From a virus, in IMG/VR virus record IMGVR_UViG_3300030098_002076, positions 1 to 22,920 of that record: a stretch of 22,920 bases of DNA. The stretch is one strand, 5' to 3'. Every line of letters begins with the position of its first letter. Position 1 is the first letter of the stretch. Position numbers and translations under genes: made by a program. The notes below the pieces were generated by a model, which saw only the letters and a program-made list of their open reading frames with translations, was not told the DNA's origin and ran no database searches. Shown here piece after piece: positions 21,768 to 22,920 of this stretch.

Positions 21768-22920
21768 GTTCTGGTCAAAGGTGTGTACAAGGGGAGAGGA
21801 TTAACAACACCGTCAAGCATACCGCGTTTAACAAATCTTCGAGGAATCTGCGTAAGGTATCTTTGTTCAAGTTTAACCATCTCTTGAGCTACTTTACGCT
21901 CGTACATGTTTGCTTGTGGCAAGTTGTCTAACTTAACAAACAGCTCTCTAAGAGCCATGTATGCTAATATATGATGAGCAGATGATGGCATTTCTGGCGT
22001 ATCGTTATCATTAACCAATGGCTGTGGTCTAAACATATATCGAACTGTTATATCGTAGTCTTGATCTTGTCTTGGATACAGCCGTATGCGTTGCGTATTG
22101 CCATCTATAGCAGTGTAGGGTTCTGTATTAAACTCAAAATCATCTTCAAAAACCACTGACCTAATATCAAATACTTCTGATGTACTTGTTAATGGAATTA
22201 GATTTATTCTTGATCCTGATATATTTAAACACCTTTCACCTTTCCAACCTGCTGCTGGATTGCTTACATATATTTTTCGATAATATCCTGATCTGTTTGG
22301 AAGCACTGTAAAGTTTACAGTTAAGTTTGCTTTATCTGTTGTTATGGTTGTAAATGCAGATAATGCTGATTCTCTACCTGCATAGACATATGACATAGAT
22401 ACATTTAAAGTTACGCTTGTACCTGACGCTCCGGCAGTAGCCATGCTTTTAACCGCTCTTGGTGTAGATACATGGTATTCATCATAAGGAATCCAAAAGT
22501 TAGGAAGGTTAACTTCATCTAACGGTAGGTTGTAATACTCGTCTTCATACCTGGCTATTGGTGTAAACATACCAGGTTCTTGTGGTGTTAACGTCATTGA
22601 TCGTTTAGCCACATTCATAATAGCAACACAATCAGATGGTAGATCTAAATACCTAAACTTAATCTTTGCAGCAAATGTAGTTGCTGTTGCATAGCTTGGA
22701 TTGTCTGTTGTTAACCACAATGTAGTGGTATTTTGCACCCATGCTATTTCATATTCAACACCATCAACCTCTATAACTTGACCTGCCCAATGTGTGGGTG
22801 CTGGGCTTACTGGTGCGGCTAAAGTTAACTGTGCTGTTGTTGTACCAGGTGACGTAACATTAACTTCAATATCTTTATAAGCTTTTACAATTGTTTCCTT
22901 CTGGGCAAATGTAAATTGCT
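21764..22920 (-). CDS. Tail tubular protein A-like (head-tail connector), 5' end outside window
   Basis: The frame stays open to the right edge: about 60 residues precede the GTG at 22738 (starting near QFTFAQKETIVKAYKDIEVN), so the gene begins beyond the window and that GTG is unlikely to be the start. The C-terminal part matches the tubular A/gatekeeper style (ITVRYMFRPQPLVNDNDTPE, SAHHILAYMALRELFVKL, then MYERKVAQEMVKLEQRYL). An insertion around 96-190 of the in-window frame looks like an fn3/Ig-type domain (YVYAGRESALSAFTTI, RSGYYRKIYVSN), as in the next protein. Known: gp11-type proteins form the ring between portal and nozzle. The stop overlaps the nozzle gene's ATG. Confidence 0.6.
   Translation of the reverse strand, partial: QFTFAQKETIVKAYKDIEVNVTSPGTTTAQLTLAAPVSPAPTHWAGQVIEVDGVEYEIAWVQNTTTLWLTTDNPSYATATTFAAKIKFRYLDLPSDCVAIMNVAKRSMTLTPQEPGMFTPIARYEDEYYNLPLDEVNLPNFWIPYDEYHVSTPRAVKSMATAGASGTSVTLNVSMSYVYAGRESALSAFTTITTDKANLTVNFTVLPNRSGYYRKIYVSNPAAGWKGERCLNISGSRINLIPLTSTSEVFDIRSVVFEDDFEFNTEPYTAIDGNTQRIRLYPRQDQDYDITVRYMFRPQPLVNDNDTPEMPSSAHHILAYMALRELFVKLDNLPQANMYERKVAQEMVKLEQRYLTQIPRRFVKRGMLDGVVNPLPLYTPLTRT

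Noticed and set aside
22736-22738. GTG at 22738 as start of the tubular A-like gene
   Set aside because: The frame continues without a stop to the window edge with protein-like sequence, so the true start is outside.

Overview
The window is a piece of a tailed double-stranded DNA phage genome, or a closely related prophage, and looks like a short-tailed (podovirus-like) virus of a bacterium. The evidence is a late block whose gene order matches T7-type phages: tail-tube proteins, then three internal/ejection proteins, then a fibre, a holin-like protein, and a small-terminase-like protein. No rRNA, tRNA, CRISPR array, insertion sequence or integrase was seen. Shine-Dalgarno motifs (AGGAG, GGAG, GAGG) precede many starts, and stop/start codons overlap at many junctions, as expected for a compact phage. 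The host cannot be named from this sequence.

Left block, 1-4748, + strand (early/replication). In order: the end of a DnaA domain-IV-like protein that runs off the left edge, several small unknown genes, a RusA-type resolvase, a ribbon-helix-helix regulator, a strong RNA hairpin, a lambda O-like initiator candidate, a zinc-motif helicase-loader candidate (lambda P-like position), a small overlapping gene, a possible single-strand annealing protein and a short DPPY methyltransferase. A clear intrinsic terminator at 4761-4795 ends the block. Inside the initiator gene is an 11-bp periodic array (2172-2302) followed by an AT-rich tract (2306-2362) with a 14-bp palindrome. This is the arrangement expected of a lambda-type replication origin.

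Right block, 4732-22920, - strand (late; transcribed right to left from beyond the right edge). In transcription order: tail tubular A-like (cut by the edge), tail tubular B-like/nozzle, three tandem related virion proteins (probably appendages), a gp14-like and a gp15-like protein, a 2136-residue giant at the gp16 position, two small beta-rich virion proteins, a repeat-rich fibre, a holin-like protein, a membrane-anchored Cys-containing protein, an unknown, a small terminase-like protein, and a 32-residue peptide that is half lysine. The two blocks converge, and their last genes overlap by 17 bp at 4732-4748.

The most notable points are the candidate origin inside the initiator gene, the combination of lambda-like replication genes with T7-like late order, the giant low-GC ejection protein, the lysine/proline peptide encoded opposite the early terminator, and several cases of shared domains among virion proteins. 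All function calls come from reading motifs and gene order; no database search was run.
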